Shown: positions 24,901 to 38,356, counted from the first letter of the stretch. The stretch: 64,000 nucleotides of DNA from Haemonchus contortus (GCA_000469685.2 LS997563.1:19399757-19463756), one strand, 5' to 3'. The notes: a model not told the origin generated them from the letters alone. Numbers and translations: made by a program.

Positions 24901-26540
24901 TTATGTTAAGCATGCAATCGTTGGTGCATTGGAAGTACAGCTAGTCAACCTAGTCAATTCTGGTTAATGCAGCCCTTGAGCGATCTTAGCCAACGTTGAA
25001 GTAATGGTCACACCATCTGGCTTAGAGTGTGAGGGTCAATCAACTTACACTACTTTTTTTGCATTAACATATTCACCAGTAACTTGTGAAGCTCAAACAT
25101 GGGAGTGGATACACTTCAGATCGTTAGTCACACTGCCCTGGAGGGGCGGAGGAACTTATCTCCATTGTAGGACAAGAGCGTCCATATCTTGTATTCAGTG
25201 CCTTTCTCGGCGAGTACCGGTAGTTTTCAATCCGCCATTCCCCTCGAGCCCACTTGCGCAGCATAGCTTTACCGCTATCAGCCAGCTATACATAGATGCC
25301 TCATTGAGAAAGGGTCTTTAGAAAAAGAGATTCGTCAACCACAGTAGTTCGCACATACTAGTTTCTGTTTCATAAAAAGTCTCTTTTTGCTATTCTACTC
25401 GTCGGCACATCGAATGTTAGGATTTTGCTCTATTGAGGTTACTTCTTGTAGCACGCTGGTTTTCAAATGAGCAATCGTAGTGTAAGTTGGATAATCCTGG
25501 TTTCAAGGCTCACTCTTCGATGCACATTGAATAACCAAATGACCAAGTAAGCATCTTGTTACTCGTCCAACCTAATGGGAAACTTTGATCGGAGACAAGG
25601 AAGGAGTTTATAACAACAAACAAATCATTAATCATTTACACTACGACTTTATGTTGTTTTTGTAAAGGAACGGCTGCTATAAAATAATCAAAACGCCTCG
25701 CTACCACAGATCTCGCGATACAGATACATATACTGGGCATGATCCTAAAGTTACGTCTGCACAGAGGTGTCAAAGTCTCAGGCTCTTCCGCTCGGGTCCT
25801 CCTCCTTCGGAAACCAATTATTACTCCTTACCTTCGAGGGACTTTAGACAATGCATCGTGTGCAGCTCACTTTTAGAAATAAGGCATAGTCTGAATTTTC
25901 TATAGAGGTACTAACATTCTAAAAGTGTTTGCTTGATGTCATAACCTGATTTCTCCCTCATCTCCTTTATTGAGGGCTCTCTACGCAGTCGTAGAATGAG
26001 CACATCTAAAGAAGCCTTCAGATTTATCCAGACCTCCCCTGCTCCAAATATTATACCATCTCACCGCATCATCGTCAGAACGCTCAGATTACATATCCAA
26101 GCAGTGTCCATCTCACAGGCAGACAAATCAGCAGACTTTTTGTTGCGCAATGAACTCGACATTTATGTCATTTTCCTCGGGTTGATTTACGATAGCCGTG
26201 TGTGTAGAGATACACACATCATTCTGGAGCGTGCAGAGCTTACAGGGAACGGGCGATTCAATCTCTTTCCTCTTTCTTAGGTGTGAAGATAAGCTTCTTT
26301 CCATGCGTTGATACCCAAAGAGAACGACTCACAGACCACCCAGCCCCTGTACAAGCTGCGACTCCTATCACACCAGCTACGGACAGACGACTTCGGAAAG
26401 ATGACTAGTTTCTGGGAACGTAGTGTGAGCAGTTTAGCCATACTTGCGATCAGAAAGAGGAGAATTTCTTAGACATTGCACTATTCACTCCTACCAATTA
26501 TGAAACTCTTGAAATCTCTTTGAATTGGAGATCTTCAGAG

Positions 26541-26718
26541 CAATGTTCTTAGCATGGAACGTATTCAAACGTGAAACAGGCCACTAACTAACACTCTGGT
26601 AGGACGATACCGAAGTAAACCAGCGGTACCAGCGGTTCATTTAGGCATTGCTCTACCACAGTTTGGAGCCATTTGACCAAAACCTCGTTGACTTGGCGCG
26701 GAATTTCCAGTGCTCATG
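26541..26718. other. Spacer between the sre duplication and the MITE
   Basis: Nothing recognised. Confidence 0.3.
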
Positions 26719-27032
26719 TGTGAAACAGGGGTGCGTTTCGTTGCGCGTGTCCGTTGAAACTAGGTCACGCCGCAGCCGTCGCATGCGGCGGGTCAGCCCG
26801 CGATACTTGACCGACGTCGCAGCTGTAAGCGGGGCATACGATTTGTGCTTTCGCCACGGTAGACAGCCAAAGAGAAGATAGCATAGACAAATGCAAATCG
26901 TTCGCTCCACTCACCCTTGGTGGTACTGTAATGTCATCTCGAGACCTCAGTGGAGTGCGCCGCGCGGGAAGTGGGCGGGGTGACCTACTTTCGACGGACA
27001 CGCGCAACGGACGTTCGCCGTGAAACAGCGGT
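26719..27032. mobile_element. Short inverted-repeat element (MITE-like)
   Basis: The ends (about 26719-26768 and 26979-27032) are inverted copies sharing a TTGCGCGTGTCCGT block and a GTGAAAC end. The GC-rich inside has no gene; ORFs on both strands follow from the base composition. Confidence 0.65.
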
Positions 27033-27959
27033 ACTTCACCCTACCACATTTCCCCGTTCGACTATCCGCTAAGAACGGAATTGTATAATTATGGATTGCT
27101 AGATTTCTCACTACACGGTTTCAGCCCTAGAATAGGATTAAAATATCTTACTCATCCCCACCCAACGCTCCCATTCTAGTCAGGTATGCCTTACGGATTT
27201 GAAGCCCATAATTATCAGTCACCTTTAAAATAAGCTGCAATGACTCCACCCCCTCTCAAAGCTCACTTGTCAGCTCCACTTTGTTATTGGTGGTAGCTTA
27301 AGAAATATTGAGCCATTTCACCAATTTCCTTTCCACTTCCATGCCCAACTTGCCTTTGACTTTTACTTTAAGGACAAAGGGTTTGTCGGAACGTCAGGCA
27401 CAACAAATAACCCTCCATTGAACCTCCTCGGCATAGGTGCATTCAGTACTCAAGAATAATTCAAACATCATGTTTTCATATTTAATGCAAGAATTATAAG
27501 ACACTTATTTGCACCTCATTGTGCTAAAGCAATGGGTAACCAATGTGTGGGTAACAAATAGCAACTGCAAGGTGACTTCGAAGAAAGAAAGCGTCAGCGA
27601 AGCCACGATATCGCCCACAGAGCAACAAATGTGCTATTATGCAATATATTAGAAAAAAACCGAGACAATTGCAGTTGGTCACTATGTACAGCATAATTTG
27701 TAAAAATAAAACAATATATGTACATACAGATTCATGAAGATGAAGATTCAATAAAGAGTGAAAATTCATGCGCACAGCACCTGATTAATTAAGTACTTCA
27801 TAAAATAAAACAAACGAGTCATTAATGAAGATCTTTATGACATTTAATTCTAGTAGTACGAATGAACGCCTCAAACTTGAGCGCGATTCGGTACCCGCTT
27901 GATTGATGGCAACGTTGACATTGTAAGATGCAGTTAGTAAGTTACTATGCAGTGAGTTA
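27033..27959. other. 3' flank of the Argonaute gene
   Basis: No gene seen. On the minus strand ATTAAA at 27843-27848, about 110 bases after the Argonaute stop, is a possible polyadenylation signal. Confidence 0.4.
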
Positions 27960-30900
27960 CTATGCAAAATATTGGTTGGGAAGCGAGTTCATCAACTCTC
28001 GGCTGATCCTTTTGTAGAAACCATCGAGATCCTCACCATCAGCCAACTTATACTGTGGAGCAGACGCAGAAGATGACGCACCATCCGAATTTTCACCACT
28101 GTAGAAAAAACGAGATCATAACTATCAGATGAACAACACTGAACAACATGCAATCTTTTGAGACTCCAAATAACACATTCCTTTCAGTATAACACGAAGG
28201 TTAACATATCTCGACAACATTTAACAGATGGACGAACACTTATCTTAAGCGCAGTCACAAATGAAATACTTGACTGAAAGGACTTACAGCTTAGTTTTCC
28301 ATGCAGCACGACCTCGCTTCGCCAAATTCTCAGCCGCATAAAGAACTGCGGGAACATGTGTGGGCAGAGTTGATTGCTGTAAAAGAGAAACTTCACCAAA
28401 ATCATTACCTAAATGCGGATCGAACACACCTGATGGCCATGACAGAGAAAATGCGTTATATGCTCTGCATCAGTTAGAGACATCTGCGGCTTATCTTCAA
28501 CAACGATTGTGTATCGGGTAGGACGAGAAGTACCCTAAAGAACAGCTTTCATTGTGATGCATGTCTTATGAGCGCTATTCTGGAGAGTTGCGGTTGTATG
28601 AGGGTAAGCTGGAATAGAGAACGAAGGGATATTTGAAGCGGTACAGTCAATCAACGTGGTAATACCCACAATGTTAGCCTGTTGAGACGTCATAATGAAT
28701 TCTCGTAGACGTGGATGAGTGATGCCAGTGTCTGCGCATGTTCCGGACGGAACGTTGAAATCCGAGGCCCTCATTCGACCACCGTTGGCAGGAGGCATTG
28801 AGGCCGGCATTATCCTGATATGACATAAGTAGCAGACAGGATCAAAAAAACCTGCAAGTGTTTCGCACCTGTAATTGCTGTTAGTTTGTGCGACGATGAT
28901 AGTAATCTTTGGATGGTATGGTCTACCACCATTTAGATCAGCCATTCTTTCAGCCACCGCGCGAATATCACTCGCTTCTTTTCCAACCTGAATTCATTAC
29001 TAACTAACGATGATTATGAAAGACATCGAATTTCTTTTCTTCCTCAAAAAATCTGATCGAATACCTCCGCAAACTCTCCTTCACTTGTACCCGATCTGTA
29101 CACCATAACTTCCACAGGTAATCGTTTGTTTTTCTTGTGATAATCGTGGAAAGCGCGACGGAAATGGTCTTGAAGATAGCTGAAAAATAGAAACCTGATC
29201 CCCAATATACGCAAAAAATATGAATGGAATGAGTGGTTCAACGTGAATGTTATGGTCCTCTAAGTTCTGTTCGAAACACTCTGCTTAAGGATAGAATCAA
29301 AAAAAATGGAACATAGGAATTAAAAAACTATCTACAAATTCGCAACAACCAGTCCTGCGAACTTCACTCACAGAATATTGTGCAACCTTGGCTCTTGATA
29401 CCACCAAAACCCAGAGTAATCAGTAGGTTGACCCACGGAGTACGAGAACTGTAAGGAAGCAATGTAGAATAGATAAAACCTTGCAAAGTTTATAAATTTC
29501 TATGATCGTAATACTCACTCCAACTACAGTCGGTTCCTTCACCTTCTCGGCTACTTGACGGTCGTAGAAACTCTGCGCTGCTGCGTGCGAGAGCTCAAAT
29601 CCGACGAACATTTTACCGTTGAACAAACGTCCATTTCTGAACTTCGTACAATTCATGCATGTGCATACGCTATAGTTCGTTCAAAAAGGAGTCGAAAAAA
29701 CAATTTGGGCTGCTCTTACTTTAGCTGAATTCACCAGTGCTTTTCATAAAAAAGCACAGACCTTTGAACCTCGGCAATAATCAGCAACTTCAACGTTCAA
29801 TAGATATTTTTACTTACGGAACAAAAAAGAATAAGACAAAAAGCACTGAAGAAGTTCTCACATGTCTTGTTGAGTAGTTCCACCTCCAAGAGCCGCTCTG
29901 GCTGCAGATATGATATGGTTAACTCCGCCATTTTTCACATTGAACTTTAGCAGGACATTCTCGAGAGTCTGCAACGTGAGGATATCCTTATCCTTTAAAC
30001 TAAGCGTAACTGCTTAACCATGATGTTTACCAAAAACGAACCTTCGCTCCACCCCTCCCCGAGCAAGCCTGTGCGGTTTGCCTGGAGACATGCTGAGTCA
30101 GCACTTTGTGTCTCGCTTCTAGCAGCTTGACGAAATCTGTAAGTGAAGGTTATGCAGGAAATCCAAAAGAGATGTGATTATAGCAATGCTAGGTTCTCTC
30201 TCTTACCATGTACGGGATCTTTCTTATCCGCCGTTATACACATAATCATTGAGACCTTTCCGGCACAGGACCTGAAGCAGTTCAAATAACAATCTCTCGA
30301 AAGAAAGCGACAACGAGCATATCTCTGAACCTTTTCAAACCACCTAAAATAATGATGACATGAACTAACCTAAAATGTTCCTCGATTTCACTATCGAGCT
30401 CTGACGACAAATTAGTGACTTTCACGCTGTTATCCTGCACCACCATACCGCGTTCCCGCCCGGCTCTAGCTAACGCACGATAAAATTCCCTGAATTCAAT
30501 GAGTTCGAAGGCGAAGAATAGAATAATAGAGAGAATAATTGAGGGTTTCTTCCAAATCAACTATACCATGACTTCATCAGAAACTGATATTCGGCAGCAC
30601 ATTATTTCTTCCTGCTGAACCACCTCCGTCTCCCAAAAACTCTCAATTTTTGCATAAAATTGAAAACAAACTTACATGGCATCGTTGTTCGACACAGCTC
30701 TATCGAAAATCACCAAGGATACGTCTTTAACCGTGGCGGGCTGATAGAATTGTACAGACGAATTCATTCGCCACTGCAACGTCCCACTCCTATCCGGCTG
30801 TATAGCGCTACAAAACACGGACTCAAGAAATAATGACTACAAGAAGATTGAAGATTCACACACTACAAAAATAAACACATTAAAACCAACTCACGATGTT

Positions 30901-33900
30901 TTGTATTTGATCTCTGGAGCACACAACACTTTCGCTTCGCTTTTCACGAAATCATTGGAAGTGTTTACCTGTAGCAGTATGAAGTATAACCGAATTAGAA
31001 CTTCTATTTATCTTAGACCTCACAGACAGCTCAAAAAGCACTGGAATTCCGAGCTAACCTTCACGCAAATACTGTGCATTAATTAGAAAAATGATATTAT
31101 TACTAACCCCGAATGCAGCAAGGTACTCATTTCTGCTGTTCACTAGATCCGCTTGGTGTAGTTGACGCAAATTATGCTCACGCATTTGATGGGGCAGCAT
31201 TCGAGCTTGTTGAATCATTTTATCAGTCTAAAATACAAGAGATTGAAGGAAATAAAACAGTATTATACCACATAAGAGAACTCACAAGTTTCCCGGCAAG
31301 CTTTTTGTTATCTACACGTTGACCTCTTTCGATGCACAGCACCTCCAGTGGGTAGAAACTAAAACCTTTTCCTTTGCGTTCAGTAGCCAACGGAAGGTGA
31401 GGATATCGCAGGCTACGCTTATATCGTTGTTTGAAATATTCTTCAACAGATATTTCACCTTCATCCGTCTCGAACATTTGACTGAAAAATCATTTTTCCA
31501 GAAAATTGTCAAGAAAAATAAATGTTGCACGATGTAAGCCATTAAGCTAGAGCAACTGAACAGCTGAAAATCATGTGAAGGATTACTCACTTCCTAGCAC
31601 TATTGTCCACAATTCCATGGATGTAGAACCAGGTGTTCTTGTCCTGATGAGTCGTGGACACAACAAGATCTGCAAAAGTTGACGACTTATTGCTAGTAGG
31701 CGAAGCAAACACACTTCTCATATACGATAGCATAAGATCTACAAAATTTATATGCCTAACATTCTTACCGCGCAGTTCACGTGCCACCTTCTGCCGTATG
31801 GGCTTGAACTTTAAAGCTTCATCAGGGTCTCGATTCGTGAGCTCACGAATGAAGTCCAGTACAGACTGGCCGCGATAGAATGGAGATTTCTTTGCTATAA
31901 ATAGGGATTCAATGCGAATGTCCACAAAAGATGACAGACTGAAGCAATAGAAAGGGGAAAAGGAGAAAAGAAAAAGGAGTAAACATGAGTCCATGTGATC
32001 GTATACGAATATATAACGCACGATAAATGAAAAAAAAAACGCTGGATAAACTCCAAACCAGCTGAATAAACAAACAGAAACAAAAAAAACAGTGGATTAC
32101 ACTTACTGTCGATCTGTAGCACCGGAACTGCACTGCGTTCATCATTCCCCAGGAACCTATAATGAGCAAGATTTCGTCAGAAAAACTTGCTATATAAGAA
32201 AGTGATCTCACGAACGTATAAAAACCATACCTAACATTCTTCTCAAAACCGCTTTTTACACATTTGCCTTCTCCGAGTTTCACATCATTGTCAGCACGAC
32301 CCTCGAAAAATTTATTTGCGAAGACATGGTGATCACTAAAGCGACATAAAATTAGCAGAAACATAAATAAAAAAAGTAAAATCAACTCTAACAACTCTCA
32401 ACAATTTCATCAATTAAAGAGACCACGGAAACATTGCAAACAACAACAATTACGGCAGTGAAGGGCCAAAACGTTAGTCCATGACAAAAGGAAGCGGATA
32501 CTCAATCATCACTTATTCAGCTTCAATAGCAAAGGGAAGAATGATCGAGGACTAAACCTTTCAACCGAAACGAAAATATGCGAAAGGAAACACTGATGAA
32601 AAGTTGAAAACGAACCTGCTGAAGATAGACTGACTAGTCAAGATTTCAAAGAATCGCGCAGCTTCGCGACGGGTGCCGTCATCTTCATTTTGCTTCGGAC
32701 CTTTGATGTAAATCTAAAAATCTGTTTCAATCTGAATTAAAGATCGAATCATCCAACGTTAACGAGCACCTTTCCTGTCCACTGTACAGTAATGATAAGC
32801 TTTGAGCATCCCCTCGAAAAGAATTCTCGGCTGCTTTTACAATTGATTGCATCCTGGAAGCAACAAGTATTGGAAAGATTGAAGCGCTTCTTTCTTCCCA
32901 TCCATGCCCTTTCAGAGATTGTAATGACCCGCAAGTCATCAAAGTTGCTACGGAAAAGTTACTCTTCAAGAGAACCCATCACCGTTGTATTTCTATGTAT
33001 GCATCTAGACTCCACCCGAAATGAAAAAATATGCAGAATCGAAGCTAGATACATAATATAATGCTACAACATTAACAGAATTATACGACAGAATTCAGTC
33101 GGCAATTAAATCTCACCGGTGTCATTTCAAAAACGACATCACCATCATCCTCCTTGATTTTGCAGCCGATGGAGTAGAAGGTGTTCCCCAGATCGTATAC
33201 ATGCCTCCAGCTATTTTCTCCGAAAAACTCTGGATGCTCAGAAACAACTTGACCGAATAATGCAAAAAGTGCTTGTTTACGTTGAGCCGAGGGTAAGCTG
33301 CAAAATAAAACCTTACAGGTTTACTGGCGGGTATAAAAGAAGATGTCGTTTTTTACTCTTGCTTGGGTCCTCTTGTGGCATCTTTTTCGTCACCGTTGCG
33401 TTTAACTTTTGTAATATTTATGTGATATCTGTTGACAAACTCAGGAGCGTGTGACAAGTCCATAGTGACTCCGTTCATTTCAATAGCCAAGGTTCTAGGG
33501 ACTACGAAATCACATCGACCTTAAATCGACAGAACTTTGGAGACTATTCGGCCAGTGGCACAATAGGTCTTATCGTTTCCATTCTATTTCTTCAACGATA
33601 TACATCACTAAGTGATCTTCGGATGAAAATTTCTGACCTCTTGTGTCGACACCAGGTTTGTACTCCTGCTTGATTGACCTTCCTACAGTATAGCCTCTCG
33701 GTTCATCCTTACCTGCAATGAAATACAATATTTCCGATGTTTAATAACGACACCCAACAGTATCAGAGGTGTCCACTCCCAAATCCTGAATACTTCTCCA
33801 ACTTACACTCTCTTTTCAATTTCTCATCCGCTTCCATACGGCAAGAGCTTGATGGTCGACTTTGTGAAGGCGAAGGACTAGGCGTAACTCTTGCAAGTGG

Positions 33901-35179
33901 AGAGCCTGTCGCCATGCTACTAGCGTTTGACTGTGCGTTTGCCGTCTTTTTCGGTATCCGGAAGCTCGGTTTTGGGGTAACGGGCGAACTCTCGGGTGTT
34001 TCTGTCTTGAAATACAAATGATCAGTCATGACGAGTACAAAATAGGTGATCAGACTCAACATTGCAGCTTGATTTTGCCTTATTTTATTTTATTTATTTA
34101 TTTTCTCATTTTCGAGCACCACTCTATGCGGTAAAGAATGCCAGGTACCCAAAATCCATTACAGCTTTTTGCAACATTTTCGAAACCACCCTTTTACTAT
34201 TCTCCGTATTATGTCCCCGGGGGGCGCGCGAATCACGCGCCAATATAATGAGGTCATCGCGCACGCAGCATCGTTTCAGTACCTTCCTGTTGAGATGGAC
34301 CAAATAAATTTGCAGTAGTTCACGGCTTCACCATGAATAGAGCGAATCTCTTTACTATGGCAAAAATGCCCCTTCGAAACTGAGAATTCACCTCATAGGT
34401 CAACAATTTACTAGTCAAACGTTCAAAATAAGAATAACTTTAATTTTTTTGATCTTAGTAAACGCAATCCATCTGTAAACGTGCATAGTTGGTCATTTCT
34501 TTACTTATTCTACTTATAAGTTCTTATAACTTTCGTTATGATGGTAAGAATGATGTTTTAGCGTGTTTTGTCCGATGACCTCATTATATTGGCGCGTGAA
34601 TCGCACCACACCCTTATGTCCCCTACGTGGCCTTTCCTCCCTTCGGAATTTTTTCTCTAACTGCACGGCCATTTCACTTTATTTGTGTGCCTGCCCCTAT
34701 GCGTTGCCCTCCTTCCATCCCGCTGACTCATTTTCTGACTTTTTCTTGCTGTCGATGATTCCATTAGTCTGACCAGTGCTTTTCCTGGCCCATATGTACA
34801 GTACACCCTTCAGCGGACCCTGCGACGCTGCGGGAAATAAGGTATCCAGGACGACTTTCGCAGTCTGCTTCTAGTGATTCCTATTCTTGTTCTGCGCTAT
34901 AGCAGAATTTCCTTCATCACTTACATCTGCTTCTTCTTTTAATCTGGCATGAGAAAGTGTATCGTATAAGGAATGAGAATTCGCGAACAAGATGAAAGCC
35001 CGAAAGGGACAATATATTTTGCAGAACACTTCCAATGTTAAGCATAATAATTAGAAAACAAATGAGACAACATATCAGCTAACCTTCACTTCTTTCTTTA
35101 CTACTGGCCTCGGCTTCGATTTCCACAGCTCTTTGCTGGTAGTATTCATCATAGACGTTATGTTATCGAGTAAATCCAT
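27960..35179 (-). CDS. Worm-specific (WAGO-type) Argonaute, complete, slicing residues absent
   Basis: Small-RNA-binding effector of silencing. Twenty-seven exons with agreeing phases give 1023 residues: 35084-35179, 33807-34005, 33638-33712, 33357-33519, 33117-33297, 32770-32853, 32616-32713, 32231-32335, 32107-32156, 31769-31894, 31591-31669, 31286-31481, 31108-31227, 30895-30968, 30676-30807, 30370-30489, 30207-30271, 30042-30136, 29862-29968, 29519-29636, 29372-29448, 29065-29179, 28869-28987, 28670-28814, 28430-28534, 28288-28376, 27960-28098. A serine/proline-rich N-terminus (about residues 33-95) precedes the N domain, PAZ (about 350-490; SVEEYFKQRY, LRYPHLP) and PIWI (about 590-980; LLKFNVKNGGVN, PSGTCADTGITHP, GTSRPTRYT). 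Catalytic positions read GFELSH (Asp to Glu), YRSGTSEGEF (Asp to Ser) and LYAAENLAKR (His to Glu), so slicing is not expected, as in the C. elegans WAGOs. Start chosen as the first ATG of exon 1. Target class and germline or somatic role cannot be told. Confidence 0.93.
34195..34630. mobile_element. MITE in intron 1 of the Argonaute gene
   Basis: Inverted ends of about 60 bp (34195-34262 and 34563-34630) share a long CACGCGCCAATATAATGAGG block. The inside is AT-rich and non-coding. It lies within the 1.08-kb first intron, whose splice sites are outside it. Confidence 0.8.
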
Positions 35180-36782
35180 TGTGATACGAGAACTGAAGAC
35201 AAAACGTCTTGACTCAAATCATTTATGAAAACAAAACGCGTTAAGACGAATCATTACAAAATAATTAATCCAGAAAAGGTGGTAAAGAGGGTTAGGAAAA
35301 TGTCAAATACGTGACTTCAAAGCATTACGACAACAAATGAAAATAAATTAAACAGAGAACATAACAAATCAAAAACAAACAAACAAACTAGGGCTTTTAT
35401 GCGCACATATGCACGAATAATACTCACACCTATTAGTTTGGTATCTAATTGCCCAAATTTGATGCAAATAAACTTCCTTTTTTCAAAAAACGAAATATAT
35501 TCATAGTTGTATTTTGAAATACTCGGGTAGCCGGTCTATTGAAATGAGTCACCCCGAAAAAATGGTAGCCCACTCTCCCTTTAGGGGAGATTTCGAAATT
35601 GTTGTTTCAATAACTTAGTCATTTAGAACTTGTTGTCAACCCAATGTGTTGTAAAACATCCATGTGGCACTAAAATTTTTGAAATAACAAGGTATATGGG
35701 GATGGTTCAGAGGTTTTTATGACTTCGATGATAACGGCATAAATGAAGAGTAAGTGCGGATGCTACCGCTAAATGACAGGACAAAATAACGATAAATAGT
35801 GCTTTTGCAATAGAGCATACAACCTAAATCTTGCCTTTGACGTTGTCCGAGGTAAAATGCGGACCACGCTTTTCGGTGGGCTCGCTGACCTCTCGCATCA
35901 TTATAAGCGTCCCTAAGTTAGAACGTCTTCTCAGACTGTCAGAGCGACGATGGATGGGAATCGCTGACTTAGACGACGATAAGGAGAGTAAATTTTTACA
36001 CAGTCCTTCCGACTTCAAAGTTGAGTGCATGAGTGTAATCGTCACTAATAAATCCCTACCCGAGCAGAAAATCTGCGGATTCAATGACCGCAGCCCGTCC
36101 TCACCTCCTTTCTCAATGCTCCGAGACAGAGGTAAGAAAAAAGTCCCTCCTTGCCACAATAAAACAGCTGTCGGCGACCTTTCGACACAAGATAGGACAG
36201 AAGGGGTATATACTTGATATAGGGATCAAAAGAAATCGAACAAATAAATCTGGTTTCAGTAGAATCCTTGACTCAAGTCTTAAGAACTGGTTAGGTCTTC
36301 GATTGTTCTCGTTAATCCGGGCTTAAAAATAATTAAGGGTTAAAACGATGAGGAGTAGCCTTGGAGTTCACTACGAAGAAATTGGGTTTTTTACTGTCCC
36401 TTACCAAGCCATTACATAAAACACAATGTGGGAACGTAGTTAACTGGGATTGATCACTCGAGAGATCGATCCTCGGCTGGTTTATGTGGGCTCGCCCAGA
36501 TAACCGTGTGTAATGATTGGGAGGCGCGTAGGTCTTGGCTGCGTTCCAGAAGAATAGGGAAAGGAAGATTATATAATTGGACAATATGCGAGGGCTTTCA
36601 CATTTCACAGCCAGTGGGTTTTGTTGTACACTAACCGCTCTATGAAATACATAACGATAAAGTCTTTGACATTGATCAATCTCGTCTATGAGAGGGATTC
36701 GGCTTCAATTCAGAATTGTAGTGGTGGTATGAATACGTGTCTAGCCTATACAATGAATAGCGGAGGCCAGCTGACGTAGAAG
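35180..36782. other. 5' flank of the Argonaute gene, no gene recognised
   Basis: Contains the Argonaute promoter by position and a short AAAC repeat near 35378. Two opposite overlapping ORFs at 35824-36217 have no recognisable domain or splice-supported neighbours and are not called. Confidence 0.4.
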
Positions 36783-36945
36783 TCATCGCTTCCATCCTCT
36801 CAGATGAGTCGGGCACCTATTGGGCGATCCCGGAAGGATAGAGGACTTGGTTGGCCTAGACGGATGTCGATCAGGGATTCGAACTCGTGACCATGCGTGT
36901 GTAAAACTACGACACTTGCCGCCACCACACCACTTCGGAGTGGAG
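36783..36945 (-). mobile_element. tRNA-derived SINE, truncated, copy 2
   Basis: On the minus strand: GTGGTGGCGGCAAGTG (A-box region), then GAGTTCGAATCCCTGATCGA (B-box) and the CTAGGCCAACCAAG block of the family body. Only the 5' half is present. Confidence 0.75.
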
Positions 36946-37830
36946 CAGTATGATCGAAATTGTCGCGTCGCGGAGAGTGGTAGCAGCACGTAAGGAATAT
37001 GTATAGGAACAAAAGAACTAACAGTAGAACCAATCAAAGGTAACAGTCGCATAGCGATTGAGCTGTACGAAGAACGCTACAACTGTTATAAGGAGGCAAG
37101 TGGTCCGCGACAGCCGCGTGCGGCGGATCGATTACACAAAACCGTTCCTGCACCTCGTCTCCCCGCCGCTACAGTCCCGAAATATCAATATGTGATGAAA
37201 AAAGAACGTAATATAGATCGATAAACGAAGGGACGAAATCAATATGATTGCTAGAAACACTGACTACGTAATTTTCTACAACAACGGCAAGAGTATTCCG
37301 CCAATGATCGCCACTTGCTGGGCGGTTGCCTGTAGATGACTCTGAATGCGAGAAAACACCCTTGGTTGCGCAATAGGTCGAGGAAGGGTAATGTGGACCC
37401 GTACTGGATTTCAACACTTCGGTTACTGGTTATCGACTTGGGTTAGCCTGGTTTTCACGCCTTTTGCTAGTCTTCGCTATTCGTGCGGGGAGGTGTCATC
37501 CATCACCCGAAACTAGGCTGTGTAAAGCCGCTATATAACCAGCTGCCTAGTGGCAGGCGGGTCAATTCGTCTGCTTCGTCCACTCGAATATTCCACTCGA
37601 TGACCCACGACATCGTCCTGCACTGATCCCCTTTCATTGTCACCAACCTATCACGTCATGTATCATATCATGAACTTCCATACGCTACACCATCAGTTAT
37701 ATGGTAGTACCCAAGGTTTCATTGAAAGCTGGGTACTTCAGTTTTGGAGGAAAGTAAAAAGGAGTGTCGCAGTGTAAGGGGCCATTTCGGGCTACTCTCG
37801 TTGAGCGAGACAGCTGCTGGTTTAGGGAAA
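36946..37830. other. Gene-free stretch
   Basis: No gene, RNA or repeat that I can name. Confidence 0.3.
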
Positions 37831-37964
37831 TACTCATCCTATATGAGACAAACGCTGGTCGCGACTTAAGCGAGTGTCATGAGGATATGATAACCGTTAC
37901 TCATCCTATATGAGACAAACGCTGGTCGCGATTTAAGCGAATGTCATGAGGATATGATAACGTT
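37831..37964. repeat. 67-bp unit in two tandem copies
   Basis: The unit beginning TACTCATCCTATATGAGACA occurs at 37831-37897 and 37898-37964 with only a few differences. Non-coding. Confidence 0.9.
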
Positions 37965-38038
37965 CTCCGTCCTAACTTATTTTGTAGAATTGTCCTATGG
38001 AGTCGTTGGCTGGAAAACTAGATTCAAAGTGTTCCATC

Positions 38039-38356
38039 GGGGCGAAGGTAGTATATTGGCAACAGCGCTATCACACACGTACGGTACAGGTTTCGTATAC
38101 TGGATCAATACTCACCCAGGTTCACCATCCCTTTTGCCCAATCGCTTTCCATCCATCTCTCTTAGAGACGGTGAATTGGCACCAGACTCGACGGGGAGGA
38201 TAAAAGATCTGACTTTCATAGGCTGGTCAACGCATGTCATTGTATAAGCCACATACGCATTCAAAACCGCCACTAACACGTTCTGAACGAAAGTCGAGTG
38301 TGGGGCGCATTTTCAGACGGGGTTGATAGGTGCCAAAAACCTTATCCTTTTATCCA
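38039..38356 (+). mobile_element. tRNA-derived SINE, copy 3
   Basis: Full-length but decayed: GGCGAAGGTAGTATATTGGC at the A-box region, a damaged B-box (CAGGTTTCGTATACTGGATC), then the family body with GAATTGGCACC, GCTGGTCAACGCATG and the CGAGTGTGG block, ending near CCAAAAACCTTATCC. Confidence 0.75.

Larger units (their letters stand above)
17780..26540 (-). repeat. Right unit of the diverged tandem segmental duplication (contains exons 1-2 of sre-B)
   Basis: Counterpart of 2985-10480. Exon 1, exon 2, the intron 1 mariner with its CA microsatellite, and about 2.6 kb of 5' flank all match in order. The matched segment begins within intron 2 of sre-B. On the left side the LINE and the window edge prevent seeing how far the match continues. 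Confidence 0.85.

Noticed and set aside
28535..28669. Extension of the Argonaute frame after the PSGTCADTG block to a stop near 28535
   Set aside because: This frame runs into intron 24. Splicing at the GTGGGT donor (exon end 28670) to 28534 restores the GTSRPTRYT motif in phase.
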